From the NCBI GenBank assembly GCA_943736015.1, contig OX031061.1:53574192-53638191 (forward strand): DNA of 64,000 bases. Reading direction: 5' to 3'. The notes beneath the pieces were generated by a model. The model worked only from the letters and a program-made list of their open reading frames with translations, made no database searches and had not been told where the DNA came from. Source of the stretch: Tridacna crocea. Lineage: Eukaryota > Mollusca > Bivalvia > Cardiida > Cardiidae. Positions 1 to 10,130 of this stretch are shown here, in pieces (positions within the stretch are counted from its first letter, which is position 1; each line of letters begins with the position of its first letter). The position numbers and the translations under genes were made by a program.

Positions 1-237
1 GCCTGCGCTATGATGTCCTCGACTTTGAATCATCAATTCAGTGGCACCGTCGAAATATCGCAAAAAATCAATCAATGGTAATGTCAGCTCAAAACAATGC
101 GACCATCACGCAAGGCAGGTCACTCCTGATACCAATAACGATATCAATAAACTTATAAGAAACAGATAAAAACTTCGTTGTATTGCTTCTTTACTTCGCT
201 TACTTTGTGTTTCATTTTATAAAACACTTTCCAATAG

Positions 238-312
238 TTGAAGGAAGGAAGGCAGAAAGGAAGGAAGCTAGGAAAGAACAGTAAAAGAAGAGAGAGAGAG
301 AGAGAGAGAGAA
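238..312. repeat. Purine-rich simple repeat with (AG)n
   Basis: GGAA-type repeats pass into a run of about 13 AG dinucleotides ending near 312. The inverted copy of the unit near 19320-19380 keeps the pyrimidine counterpart in degenerate form. Confidence 0.9.
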
Positions 313-470
313 AAAACAAGAATAAGGATTGAAGAAAGCGATATCGAACGAAGCAAAGAACGAGAGATGCGTATCAGTCAGCCTGCTTGAAATTCGAAAG
401 GATGACTTTTAACCAGCCAAATGAAACCAACCTGCTCTAGTCGAGATTTAATTTTGTAATGCCAGTAAGT

Positions 471-1209
471 CACTAGAACCCGGCATTTGTCTCACAGAAA
501 CTTGATTTTCACCAATCCCATCTACATTAATATAACTATAAGAAAATATTGATGCATAAGATATACAGCATTTCAGATTCACCAAAGTATATGCGGAACT
601 CGGTAAACACTGAACTGATAAGTCCTAAAACATCTTTAGAATGCAACTTCGAACTTCAAAAAGAAGGAACCAATACGGATAAGACAAAATCAATGCCATT
701 TTTACGCAAAATTTAACTGTAATTTCAATTAAAACTTTGTACAAAAGCAGTGTTCATTCGGCAAACAACACAAGAAAGTAGTATTACCAAACTGATATTA
801 AAAACTGGGTATGAAATGGCCAAAGTAGATACAAAATGGTCAAAGTAAGCACGAAATGACCAATAAAAGTATAGGTGGGTACGAAAAGACCAAAATTATT
901 GGCCTAGGTATAAAATTACCTTATTACGAAATGAGTGGAAGCTGAGTAAACAATATGGCTGCCTCCATAGTTAGTTTTCAAAAGCGAAAAAAAGAATAGT
1001 GCCTCCGCTCATGCGGCGCCACAATAAGGCAGGGTCAGTATATAAGCTATTGAATTAAAACTTCAAATACAGTTAGATGACAAGTGAAATACTGAGCCTA
1101 TTATTTTCTCTTCAGTGTTTTTTGTAGAAATCATTATGTCACAATGTGGATTTTGTACGGAGCATAACTTCCAGGGTTTAAAAGCTATGACCATGAAACT
1201 TCAGATGAT
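471..1209. other. Non-coding stretch with a short degenerate tandem repeat
   Basis: No gene is visible. From about 805 to 905 a degenerate 20-25 bp motif (GGGTACGAAATGACCAAA-like) occurs about four times. The stretch is missing from the inverted copy of the unit, so it was either inserted here or deleted there. Confidence 0.5.
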
Positions 1210-2639
1210 TTTTAAATGAGAACTCCAGTGCCACCTGCCCGTACAACGAAATTATTATACCGCATTCCAACGGTTGTTAAGCGAATTTTACCTACTTTTT
1301 GGTTTAAAACATTGAGTACGCTGTTGAAGTAGAGTTTCCCTTCTGAGTGCCCCAATTCAATGATAACTGACGTCACTTGGAACTGACGTCAACGAAACCT
1401 TGCTAATATGTGCTAAAGATGCCGCTTGGCGCATAATCTTGATATCAATTTTGATCGACGTTGCCATTTTGAATGTTGTGTTGACAGTGCAGTCATGTAT
1501 ACAGGGCTCCCGGAAGGGAAATTGCTTTTACATTGCTTTTTGTAAGTGTACATGATACATATTTTCGTGGCATATTATCTAATCAGATCACGAGACATTT
1601 CTTTGCAGTATAATAGTAGATCCTTTACTCTTTCCAATACTTTTGGCGTAAAATTTGCCCTTCTTATCTATTGTTTTTTATTGCGTCAACCCTAAAGAAT
1701 AAAATCTATTGACTCGCAACTTGAAATACGGATGGATCACATTGAAGACAAGTGTAATACTTTGTACTATGTCTTCAGTGCTTTGATCATGACCCTTTGT
1801 TATTTAACATTTGGAGATTATGTCGGGAACATACCTTCCAGAAATGTTTTTTTTTTTTTACAATATGCTAATGTCTAAATATATGGCAAGGTGTATAACT
1901 AGCTTAATTAAATATATTTTATCGTTATTGAGCACAGATTACGTCACCCTCAAAATGCATTTTAGTTTTACTGAGAACCCACAGAGCGCAAGTAAACAAA
2001 ATGGACAGTTTTTAGTCAAGAAAAAAAAATATAACTAGATCTACTAAACCAGCTAAAGCTTGATTAATTTTTAATGTGGGTAATTAAGGTCGAAGAGCTC
2101 GCATAGCTGATCTAAATTTATACTGCACTCTTAAGAAACCTAAATTGTACCAGGCGTTGTTGAGGGTTAATCGCCAAGAAGCAAGCCAACGCTCGTACGG
2201 TCCACTATTTTCTTTAGATCATTCGATGAAAAGGAAAGATAACAATCTCAAGATACGGATCTTTTTATTTCGACAACATTTACGTTAACATCTAAAATCT
2301 AAACCTGCCAATTGAGAATTTGAGATGGGTATGTATTTGATAAATACTATCTCAATAGTATTATAATGATTTGGAAAATGTACAGCGATATAAAGGACTA
2401 GTTTTTTCGTCCCTCTCGAATCGGAACTGTTTCTATAATATGCGTTAACAACTACTGTAATCGCGCTTCACTGATCGTTAAATGTCATCTGAAGAGTCAC
2501 GACATAATTTGATAGAAAGTATGGAATATATTAAAAGTAGTAATTGACGCTATTATAACACAACTGTAAAATACAGCATATGCGTGGACAAGCACTCCAT
2601 ACTGCGCTTATTTGCGTCTTTGCCATGGTAAGTTGTTTT

Positions 2640-3025
2640 TGTTTTTCACTTAACAAAACAAACACAAAAATAGACATAAACAAATTGAATACATTTGCAG
2701 ATCTATTACAAATTAAAATTGACTGGATTAGAATTTGTCTCTGACAAGATAGACAACATTGTGGGGAAAATGAGAAAATGCTATTTATCGGCATTTTCTC
2801 CTTCTCAGAAAATGTTTTTAAAAACCTAATTCTTCAGGGTCGTTAAACTTACGCCGGTGTAATGCAGAGAAATGACCTTCTCCTACAAAATGACCCACGG
2901 GTCATTTCACTACGTAAATGAATGATCCGGGTCATTATTCTACGTAGAGAAATGACCCCTATTGAAATGACCCATGGGTCCTTTCTCTGCAATACACCGG
3001 ATTGTGTGGTAGTGTATTTTAAAAT
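2640..3025. mobile_element. Diverged palindromic MITE, interrupted
   Basis: The centre (2750-2815) reads as an imperfect hairpin, GAAAATGC on one arm and GCATTTTC on the other. It is flanked by the TTTGCAGA and CAGGGTCGTTAAA stretches that mark the TTAA palindrome MITE family. Homologous diverged copies sit at about 17530-17730 and 21690-21915 in the other repeat units. A smaller element (2854-3000) interrupts this copy. Confidence 0.55.
2854..3000. mobile_element. Small palindromic MITE with CCGGTGTA ends
   Basis: The ends are inverted: CCGGTGTAATGCAGAGAAA at the left and, as its near-complement, TTTCTCTGCAATACACCGG at the right. The inside repeats AAATGACC/GGGTCATTT in both orientations. 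The equivalent empty site is visible in the third copy of the unit near 21893-21903 (ATGCTGGATTG), so this is a true insertion of about 147 bp. No coding capacity. Confidence 0.7.
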
Positions 3026-3906
3026 GGTTTTTATATAGATCTACTTCGAACTTTTTTTGTTGATTTTTTTTCATTAACACTGTTGCTCCGTAATAGCGAT
3101 AATGAATAGTATACATGTGTCACAGGTAGAGGATAAACAAAGTGGCCTTATGAAGTCTATAATATAAAACTAAAATCTTATAACCGATATACTGCATTCA
3201 TATATATTCATATATATATATATGTGTGTATCTAGTGCACTCCAGTCCGATATTTGTTATAATCTTAAACATTGTGCATAATACACGCTAGACTTGTCAT
3301 CAAACAAAACTTTACCCTTGTCGCATTTAAAAAAAATGCATACAAGGCATGAAATGAGACTCAGATGGTAGGATTTGTGTGTGAAAAAGACGTAAAAACA
3401 TATGAGGGAATGAGGGAATGCAGGCAACCAGCGTTTTCTCCTTTTCCCACAATGGGTTTGAAAAGTTTTGTTTTTCCCAGGCTTTCCAAACCAAGGTTTG
3501 TTTGCTAAACGGTAATCATTTCAATGAAAAGAAAATTGAAACGAGCGTCGAACTTAAATTACATTTTGAAGCACTCTTCTTCAGGATGTCTCCAAAGGTA
3601 ATGAACAATTTAAATCTAGAGTTTAAGATCAGACTGTGCCTTTGCCTTCTGCGCTATCAGATCCTGATCTAAATTGTCTACAACTGCAATTTTAACCGTC
3701 TCTTGCGCTGAAAAAGTCAACTTTTTTTTCTATTTACAGAAATGGCGGCAAACCTATTTGTTTTCCGTCATTGTGTAATATTTTAAGGATCACAAATTTT
3801 TTAATTCTTTTCCAAAGTTTAAAATTTTAGACTTTTCTAAATCCAAGGCAATTATATACAAGACAAGGGTCAAACGTCCTTGACAGGGACAAAAACGTTT
3901 TGATCT

Positions 3907-4131
3907 CTACTGACAATATAGTTGGTGGCATCTGGGGCGCAGGCGGCGGGCGTGGTGGGCCTGGCTCATCAATGCAGCCTGAGCCCTGGTCCTAGACTCC
4001 AGCAGTAAAGTGATGATATCCACCAGTAATCTCTCAAAGGCTTCTTTGTCCTGTGCCGCCAAGAGCTCTGCCATGCAGCCAAAAGCCGCTCGTCGGTTGT
4101 CCTCGTGAACAAACACAATAGACAACATCTT
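3907..4131 (-). pseudogene. Exon-like ORF, unrecognised, copy 1
   Basis: On the minus strand an open frame begins at ATG directly after a T-rich tract ending TTTTAAAG, which would serve as a splice acceptor. It encodes about 74 residues, with a central alanine/leucine-rich helical stretch (AAFGCMAELLAAQDKEAFERL) and a basic end. The same frame exists at about 23508-23732 in repeat unit R3 with mainly conservative changes in its first 60 residues. I do not recognise the family. It may be an exon captured in the repeat or a remnant of a duplicated gene. Confidence 0.35.
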
Positions 4132-4209
4132 TAAAACAAAACAAAAAAGTATGTTAATGACTGACTGTCGCAAACATGTGTGCAAGATTTTGTGGGGATT
4201 TGACAAATC

Positions 4210-5268
4210 CTCTTTAAAAAAAGAGCTCAGACAAAATCTACGTGACGTACCGGTGCAAAGAGTGACGGACAGCGGACGAGGGCAACCCCATATGCTGCCA
4301 TTTTGTTAGGGCATAACTAGCATAATTTGGTCCGTTCGCTGCTGATTGGCGGCTATTCTCTTGTCAGTTTTTTTCTAAAAGAAGATGAGAAATGTGTTCT
4401 TCCTAGAGCTAGAACATGGTTTTCACGGAGCTTTCCCATGAGCTGAAAGTAGAAAAAAGCAAATTGAAAACATTTTCATATTTAACTTTTTCCAGCACAA
4501 ACATTCAACATTATAATAGTACAAGTATTGAACAATAAAAAGAATCAATTATAAAAAAAAAACATGGATATACAATGCACACCCGGTTTACAAGGTCTGT
4601 TCATGAAAGGTCCTGACAACATAAAGCAAGTTCACGTCCTGTAGAATTAGGTTGAGTTCAACACACAACATTTGTGATAAATGCATTCGGTAAATGAGTA
4701 ATTCATTCCGATTACGTAGAATACTTACATGTACATTAACCCCTCCCCGAGCACTCTGTAGGGCGCATAGAACGTCAGACTTTACTTCAACGGCTTTTCA
4801 CGAGCTGTCCGCCACTTTGCCTCCTGACCAGACACTCGACCGGTAATTTTGCCATAAGCCGACATCTTTTCAAAGATTTATGTTGGGTTCTTCTATTTCG
4901 GAATTTGAGGAAAGTGACAACTAAGTTTCTTTCTAGTTCACCATTTATTCACTTTTCTACAGAGTGTGAATGACTTCACCCTGAAAAGGTATGTAAAACA
5001 ACACTTAGTAAAACAATGTAGCAAAAGTAAAATATCAAAAAAGAATAATAAATGAATAATTTCAGTCACATTTATGCAATCAGAGTTTAAGGCTGTAAAG
5101 GATTATTATGTCAGTTGCTGATATACAAATCCTTTACCCTTAGGTAAGCAAACAAGCAAGCATGCAAAACAATACAAACCAAAACATGATTTTGAATGTA
5201 AACTGTACAAATGGTAAACAGACTCTGAAGTGATCTAATCTTATCCTAAGCTAAGTGTATTCTAACAA
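4210..5268. other. Stretch without genes
   Basis: Up to about 4885 this is the tail of repeat unit R1, matching 23820-24888. From 4886 to 5268 it is AT-rich and I see no gene or clear repeat. Confidence 0.5.
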
Positions 5269-5740
5269 CTAGAAAGCCCTGAAGGGCCTGAATATGCTCT
5301 ACTGGCAGAGAATTAAATTTTGCTTTTATGCTAGCATACATTATAATTCATGATGCAAAAAGACAAAAAACACACAAATGTGTTCTTGCAACTGGGCTTG
5401 AACCCATTCAGCATATGTTGACATGCTGAATTGAACAAACTGAAACAGTGAAAAAATTGAAGTGAAATTTCTTAAATCTTAAATGTTTGGAATCCAGGCA
5501 AACTTGATAGAGTTTCAAACTTTCATTATGCCTAGTATTGAATAAAAAATCTTGGTAAATTTCAAACAAATTTGACTAATAATGTGGACTTGCTGATCAG
5601 AAAACGATACTACGTCATCAAATGGCTACTTTTCCTGAACAATTTACTAGATATTCAAATCCCTTGATGAATCTTCAAAAGAATTAGATCAATACTGTGA
5701 ACTTCATTGCCTAAACAAGAATTGGAAAATTTCAACTTTG
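5269..5740 (-). mobile_element. GTCC-repeat element copy 2, 3' part
   Basis: The minus-strand sequence ends with AGAGCATATTCAGGCCCTTC followed by AGGGCTTTCTAG, matching the end of the full copy at 15301-16214 (near 16180-16214), and contains the CCAATTCTTGTTTAGGC motif of that element's internal repeats. The matching 5' part is at 10507-10816, so a LINE (about 5740-10506) has split the copy in two. No coding capacity is visible. Confidence 0.65.
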
Positions 5741-6749
5741 ATTGCTTACATTTCCAAAACTGATGGTAAGATTTTCTAAGCAGGTTTGCTAACTCATTTA
5801 TATATATATTGAAGATTAGAGGAGAGCTTAAGTCGCCTTGCTTTGAGCCTATATTACAAGAGATTAATGGGCTTAATTTTCTACCTACTTTTACCAGTGC
5901 TTTTACATTGGAATACATGACAACTAAAGTGCGAAAAAACCTTCCAGTTATACCTTTTTTGTTCAAACATGAAAACACTTTATAATGATCTAGACTGCCA
6001 AATGCCTTCTGAAAATCAATATAAAGAACATAAAACCGACCTCCGGCTTTTGACAGATATTTTTGAATGAGGCTTTGTAGACAAAATACATTATCGATAG
6101 CCGAAAACCCGGCTCTAAAACCTGCCTGAGATAAATCTATAATATCGAACTCATTCGACCATTTCTTTAATCTATCGTTAATTACGAATGAAAATATCTT
6201 ATACATAATGTTCAACAAGGAGATTCCTCTACAATTATTTGGATCTTTTCTAGAACCAGATTTGTAGACAGGTACTATAATCGATTCTGTCCATACTTCA
6301 GGGAAATTCCCAGACTCAAAAATTTTATTAAACAATATAACTAACAAAGGACTGATGTTGTTCAAGGTACTTTTAAAGAACTCTGCGATAGACCATCTTT
6401 TCCTGGTGCCTCACCAGATTTTAATTTCTGTATACTTCTTTCGACCTCTTCTTTAGTAATGGGAGCATTAAGAATCATATCCATTTCTTGATTAAAATAC
6501 AGAGGATCATCTTCAACCTCAGAGATCGGACTGGTATTTTCTATAACAAGTAACGATTTAAAATGATGAAACAGGTCGTATTCAGACATGTGGATTTCTG
6601 TTGGTAAAGGGTTAGATGCATATTTTTGATCTTTACAAGCAGCTGCTAGTGAGTTCTTTTTTTTGTATGAATTTTTTTTTTCTTGCGACATACTGCCTTA
6701 AACTCATTTCTTGTAATTTTGTAACTAACAAAATCTTTCTTTTCGTTAG
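5740..6749 (-). pseudogene. LINE-A ORF2: reverse transcriptase part (decayed)
   Basis: Minus-strand ORFs at 6691-6362 and 6365-5655 together give the N-terminal half of a non-LTR reverse transcriptase. Recognisable blocks are ITKEEVERSIQKLKSGEAPG followed by KDG, IIVPVYKSGSRKDPNNCRGI, the SQAGFR block, motif A (YIDFQKAFGSLDH) and motif B (GSKQGDLSSPLIFNIYINEL, where the usual GxxQGC cysteine is replaced). The reading frame shifts near 6362. The sequence stops before the YxDD catalytic motif and runs into the GTCC-repeat element, so the copy is 3'-truncated and dead. It continues upstream across the TRIM into the endonuclease part. The clade (CR1, jockey or other) is not settled. Confidence 0.85.
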
Positions 6750-6835
6750 TGTTACGGGAGACCACTCCTTCCTGCATGGCATATACTCCCGATTTAAATA
6801 CAATACCTGGCTACTGCGTCAGGGAGATATCTCTT

Positions 6836-6889
6836 TGGCTCAGTGGTTAGGGTATTGGCTTTGCGTCCAGGAGTTCGGAGTTCGAATCC
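6836..6889 (+). promoter_or_regulatory. Pol III A box and B box in left LTR
   Basis: TGGCTCAGTGG (6836-6846) fits the A-box consensus TRGYNNANNNG and AGTTCGAATCC (6879-6889) fits the B-box consensus RGTTCRANYCC. Their 43-nt offset is that of a tRNA gene. The surrounding bases are tRNA-like in the D and T arms, but a full cloverleaf is not evident. Confidence 0.8.
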
Positions 6890-6957
6890 CGCTCCGATCC
6901 TTATTTCTGCCATGCATTTATTCATTTGTTTCTTTGTTACGGACTTCGTTCATAAGA

Positions 6958-6975
6958 TGGGGGCTCGTCCGGGAT
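6958..6975 (+). other. Primer binding site complementary to tRNA-Pro
   Basis: TGGGGGCTCGTCCGGGAT immediately follows the left LTR with no spacer. It is the exact complement of the last 18 nt of animal tRNA-Pro including CCA. Confidence 0.85.
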
Positions 6976-7159
6976 TGGCCATTGAGCCATTAGTCCCATT
7001 TGTTGTCCAAAATTGGACTTCCTGCCTAATAAGGCTTCGAGTCATCAATAAATGATGACTTTAAGAGGGGGTGTGTTACGGGAGACCACTCCTTCCTGCA
7101 TGGCATATACTCCCGATTTAAATACAATACCTGGCTACTGCGTCAGGGAGATATCTCTT

Positions 7160-7213
7160 TGGCTCAGTGGTTAGGGTATTGGCTTTGCGTCCAGGAGTTC
7201 GGAGTTCGAATCC
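7160..7213 (+). promoter_or_regulatory. Pol III A box and B box in right LTR
   Basis: The same A box (7160-7170) and B box (7203-7213) as in the left LTR, both unchanged. One of the two LTR differences lies just after the B box. Confidence 0.8.
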
Positions 7214-7281
7214 CGCTGCGATCCTTATTTCTGCCATGCATTTATTCATTTGTTTCTTTGTTACGGACTTCGTTCGTAAGA

Positions 7282-8146
7282 TTAGAATGTCTGATTTACG
7301 TAGTAGAAAAAACGTTTTTTTCTTCCCAATTTTACATTGTTCATCCCGGGCACCAAGCTGATTTAGTATTATGCGTAGAACGAATGTCTTCATCACTTTT
7401 CATTTGTACCCCACAAGTTTATAATAAACTAATAAGATAGTCAACAGCATAGTTAATATCTCGGTCAATAAATTGCAATAATTCATCATAACAGAGATTG
7501 ATTTTCAAACTAAAACTTTCTACGAAAATATCTTTATAACATTCTTTGCATTTAAATCTAGCATAACCTTCATATGCAATATCATCCGATTTAATAGAGG
7601 AATCACTCCGTTTCATTTCAAAATTGAAGGCAGCTGTAACAGGGAAATGATCTGATACATTTACTTTAAAATGAGACGAAAAGGGAAACAACTCTGTAGA
7701 AATTAAATGGTAGTCAACGACGCTACAACCTTCATTAGCAATACAAGTAAAATGCCCGTCCGCATCATCAAAAAACCGCCCATTTGCAATATGTATATTA
7801 TGTGTACAACATGAATAAATCAATGGCCGTCCAAATGTATTCACTGTATACCTGTCGCGCGTTAGACGCGGCATTTCAGAATAGTCCCCACTATAATCAC
7901 TATGAGAGCTGAATACAAAATCAAGGGAATCGCTAGGTATAAAATCAAGTAATTCTCCTGTTCTTGCATTCGAATCTTCTGCAATATAAAAGTAACAATT
8001 GGGATATTCCATAGGTAATTCTGTAAGTCTATTTTCAAGAATTAAAACTCCATTCCTTTCTTCATTTCCTCTATAAATAGGAGAGCCTTCAGGCGAAATG
8101 TAAGTAATATACAAAATTATATCATGATTAAAACATTCAAAGTTAC
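7282..8146 (-). pseudogene. LINE-A ORF2: C-terminal endonuclease and linker
   Basis: The minus-strand ORF 8114-7419 gives the second half of an apurinic endonuclease (exonuclease-endonuclease-phosphatase fold). Visible are YISPEGSPIY, an FYIAEDSNARTG block (family GDFNARxG), and near the end VSDHFPVTAAF, which holds the family SDH catalytic signature. A linker follows with a CxxC pair (KCKECYKD). Frames then shift; bits such as DEQCKIGKKKTFFLLR continue to the TRIM junction. This was one continuous ORF2 with the pieces at 8710-9005 and 5740-6749. The copy is inactive because of frameshifts and insertions. Confidence 0.85.
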
Positions 8147-8150
8147 TTAA

Positions 8151-8705
8151 AGGTGGCCCTTCAGAATTTGGGACAAAAAATTAACAAAAACACGAAAATA
8201 TCATCCTTATACTCCCAAAGCCCTATAATTGTCATTCGTAAAACCCCAGTAGTCAAAAACCATCAGACAACAAGAGAAATTAGAGATTTACTAGGGCCCA
8301 GGTCGAGATCAATGGGAAACACGTTCTATTTTTACATGAGCAATTCGCTCATATACATACCAGAAATACACAGATGAAGCTTTAAACATAGCGTCTGAGG
8401 AAGATATAGTGAAAAATGATTACATCTTTGTTATGTAATGGCATTTAAGCGTCATTAGTCACGTGCCAGTCACTTAATATTCCCACAATGCGTTTTTTAA
8501 AATTTTTGGCGCAAAATCAAAAAATAGCTTAAGAGGCTACGTAGTCTTTTAAGGGAATACCATCAAATTTTTTCTTTTTGTAATCTTATGATTCTTAATT
8601 GTTGATGATTTGTATTGTTTTTTTTTTTTGTTTTTTTTCATATAAATTTCAGTGATATATATATTTTTTGATTTAGTGTGATGTGAAAATTTTAAATACC
8701 CACCT
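8151..8705 (-). mobile_element. TTAA MITE of the AGGTGG family, inside LINE-A
   Basis: This 555-bp insertion interrupts the LINE-A endonuclease. The flanks are TTAA on both sides (8147-8150 and 8706-8709) and the ends are inverted, AGGTGGCC and GGTGGGTA on opposite strands. Inside is a self-complementary stretch around CTTAAGAGGCTACGTAG (8527-8543). Two related copies at 36429-37516 share sequence along the whole length. A TTAA target suggests mobilisation by a piggyBac-like transposase (inference); no transposase is encoded. Confidence 0.8.
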
Positions 8706-8709
8706 TTAA

Positions 8710-9005
8710 CATATAAAACAATATTATCTGTCAAATCTATACAAAGTTGTTTAACAATTCCCGCTGAAACTAACCAGTCTCTATCAGGCACGCTGACACC
8801 TCCGCTATTTCTCGGACATAAATTTGATTTAGGTCTAGTATTACCAAAATGAACAAAATCATAAAGAAAGTGATCAAATTCTTTTTCCTTATCACCCCAT
8901 GTTTCGAGTAAGCCGACAATGTCGTATTTTGATAAATATTTTATCAACCAAATGTCACCAATAAATTTGGTAAAACCAGCAATGTTCCATGTCAGTATTT
9001 TAGGG
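8710..9005 (-). pseudogene. LINE-A ORF2: N-terminal endonuclease
   Basis: Read on the minus strand from about 9005, the frame gives PKILTWNIAGFTKF, then SKYDIVGLLETWGDK. This is the start of an APE-type endonuclease, with the WNI asparagine and the ETW glutamate of the family active site. A glycine-rich NSGGVSV block follows. The first codons overlap the target duplication of a LINE 3' fragment (9006-9259). ORF1 ends with TAA only a few bases before this ORF, so ORF1 and ORF2 were adjacent in the intact element. Confidence 0.8.
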
Positions 9006-9259
9006 TCCTATTTGTTCATTTTCCCTCTCTCTTTATCAATTTCTCCTTATTTCTGTCTTTGTTTTTTGTGTACATTTTCTTTTCTTTCTTTTTTTTCCCC
9101 TTCTTTATTTAGTTACTTACACTATTTCTTTAAATGCTTTGTTTCCATTATCTTTCAACTATTGTTAATTTGATTGTAGGGGAAGGGCCGAATCTAAGTT
9201 GTAAGAACTTGAGGCCCGACCCCATTCAGTCCATGAATAAAATATATTTAAACTAAAAC
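9006..9259 (+). mobile_element. 5'-truncated LINE 3' end (or SINE) with 18-bp target duplication
   Basis: ATGTCAGTATTTTAGGGT occurs at 8988-9005 and again at 9260-9277, exactly bracketing this 254-bp piece. The inside starts T-rich and ends with GGGGAAGGGCCGAATCTAAG, a short palindromic GGGCCG...CGACCC region, then AATAAAATATATTTAAACTA. That looks like a LINE 3' untranslated end with a short A/T tail. No ORF. It landed exactly at the ORF1-ORF2 boundary of LINE-A. Confidence 0.75.
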
Positions 9260-9277
9260 TATGTCAGTATTTTAGGG

Positions 9278-10020
9278 TTATGTTTTCAAAGTTAATGTCA
9301 TAAAGTAGGCCTTGGCCGCTTTCCTATCCAGAACCACTAGCTCCTCCCCCGAATACGTCACCATTGTTGTCCATGGTCTTCTTTCATTGTCGATAGCATG
9401 CGTTGGTTGTTCACGTGTAGTTACATTGGTACCCGGTCTATTGTACGCCGACCCGATTCGATACATTTTCTGGTTCTCAGTGTCAAACTTATATACATCA
9501 TTTTCTATCACGAGCTTGTCGAATTGCATGACTGCATGTAAACCCTCCTCCCTCGCTTCGACCAGATGTTTTCCGAACTGTCGTCTGCAATATCTTACGC
9601 GATCAGTAAAGTCTTCTTGAACGAAAAAGTTTGTTCCTTTAATTTTTCGTGCCTATTGCAAAATTTCTTCTCGGTCTTTGTACCTTGTAAACTTTACAAT
9701 TATTGGACAATCACTGGAATCACCTGACGACCTTATCCTATGGGCTCTCTCCACTTCAACGTTTTCCAAATCCGGCCGATCTAGATCGTTTTTAATAAAT
9801 GCTCTGACCTTTTCCTCCGTCTCACTCCATTTCTCATTAATCTTTCCGCGAATACCCCGGAAAGGCAAATTATTATGTCTTGAGTGGCCCTCTAAACGAT
9901 CAATTTTTAAACATAGTCAATCAATGTTCTATTTCATATCAGCATTTTCCTTTTTAAGAGCAACATTTTCAGATTTCAAGGTATTTAAAAAAATTACTGT
10001 CTATTTTATTGTTTATTGAG
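9278..10020 (-). pseudogene. LINE-A ORF1: coiled coil, RRM-like and C-terminal domains
   Basis: Minus-strand fragments give an L1-type ORF1 protein in order. First comes a heptad-like stretch around 10020-9880 (SENVALKKENADMK, LCLKIDRLEGHSR). Next is an RRM-like piece (9868-9653) with PFRGIRGKINEKWSETEEKV and VEVERAHRI. Last is a C-terminal domain with FVQEDFTDRVRYCRRQFGKH and a variable tail ending LTLKT and stop at about 9280. Such proteins are trimeric RNA-binding chaperones of the LINE particle. Stops and frameshifts (for example after EEILQ) make this copy non-functional. It continues the ORF that begins with the 2A peptide. Confidence 0.75.
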
Positions 10021-10130
10021 GATAAATCAGTCTTAAACTCACTTTTCATGTCCTGCAAAAAGGTCATGATATCTTGGTCGGTCATTTTCTGGGTTGACTT
10101 CTGAGGCCTTTGTATACGGGGTTGAGATTG

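Larger units (their letters stand above)
130..4885 (+). repeat. Large repeat unit, copy 1 (R1)
   Basis: This block recurs inverted at 17516-19495 and in direct orientation at 20790-24888. Shared landmarks seen by eye are the purine-rich tract near 240-310, the gacgtcac stretch near 1370, the TTTGTTATTTAACATTT stretch near 1796, the regions near 2100-2560 and 3240-3310, and the exon-like segment at 3907-4131. Copy 1 holds 471-1209, which copy 2 lacks, and a small MITE at 2854-3000 that copies 2 and 3 lack. No long coding region is convincing in it. It may be an old composite transposon or a segmental duplication; no transposase is visible. Confidence 0.7.
6750..7281 (+). mobile_element. TRIM: miniature LTR retrotransposon with tRNA-type promoter in its LTRs
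   Basis: Two 208-bp direct repeats (6750-6957 and 7074-7281) differ at only two visible positions and flank 116 bp. Directly after the left repeat is TGGGGGCTCGTCCGGGAT, an exact 18-nt complement of the tRNA-Pro 3' end, the primer site used by murine gammaretroviruses. Before the right repeat is a purine tract, AAGAGGGGG (7063-7071). The element is flanked by TTAG on both sides (6746-6749 and 7282-7285), a 4-bp target duplication inside LINE-A ORF2. Removing the element and one TTAG restores the LINE reading frame. It encodes nothing. The LTRs start with TG but do not end in CA. Each LTR holds perfect A- and B-box motifs. Confidence 0.85.

Noticed and set aside
293-312. A regulatory GAGA-type element
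   Set aside because: It is a plain (AG)n microsatellite within a repeat unit; no adjacent gene.
6836-6900. A functional tRNA gene
   Set aside because: A and B boxes are perfect, but acceptor and anticodon stems do not pair convincingly and the sequence is part of an LTR repeated twice.
7159-7440. Proteins in the TRIM repeats (the same MAQWLGYWLCVQEFGVRIP frame appears in both)
   Set aside because: The identical peptides come from translating the tRNA-like part of the LTR; TRIM elements are non-coding.
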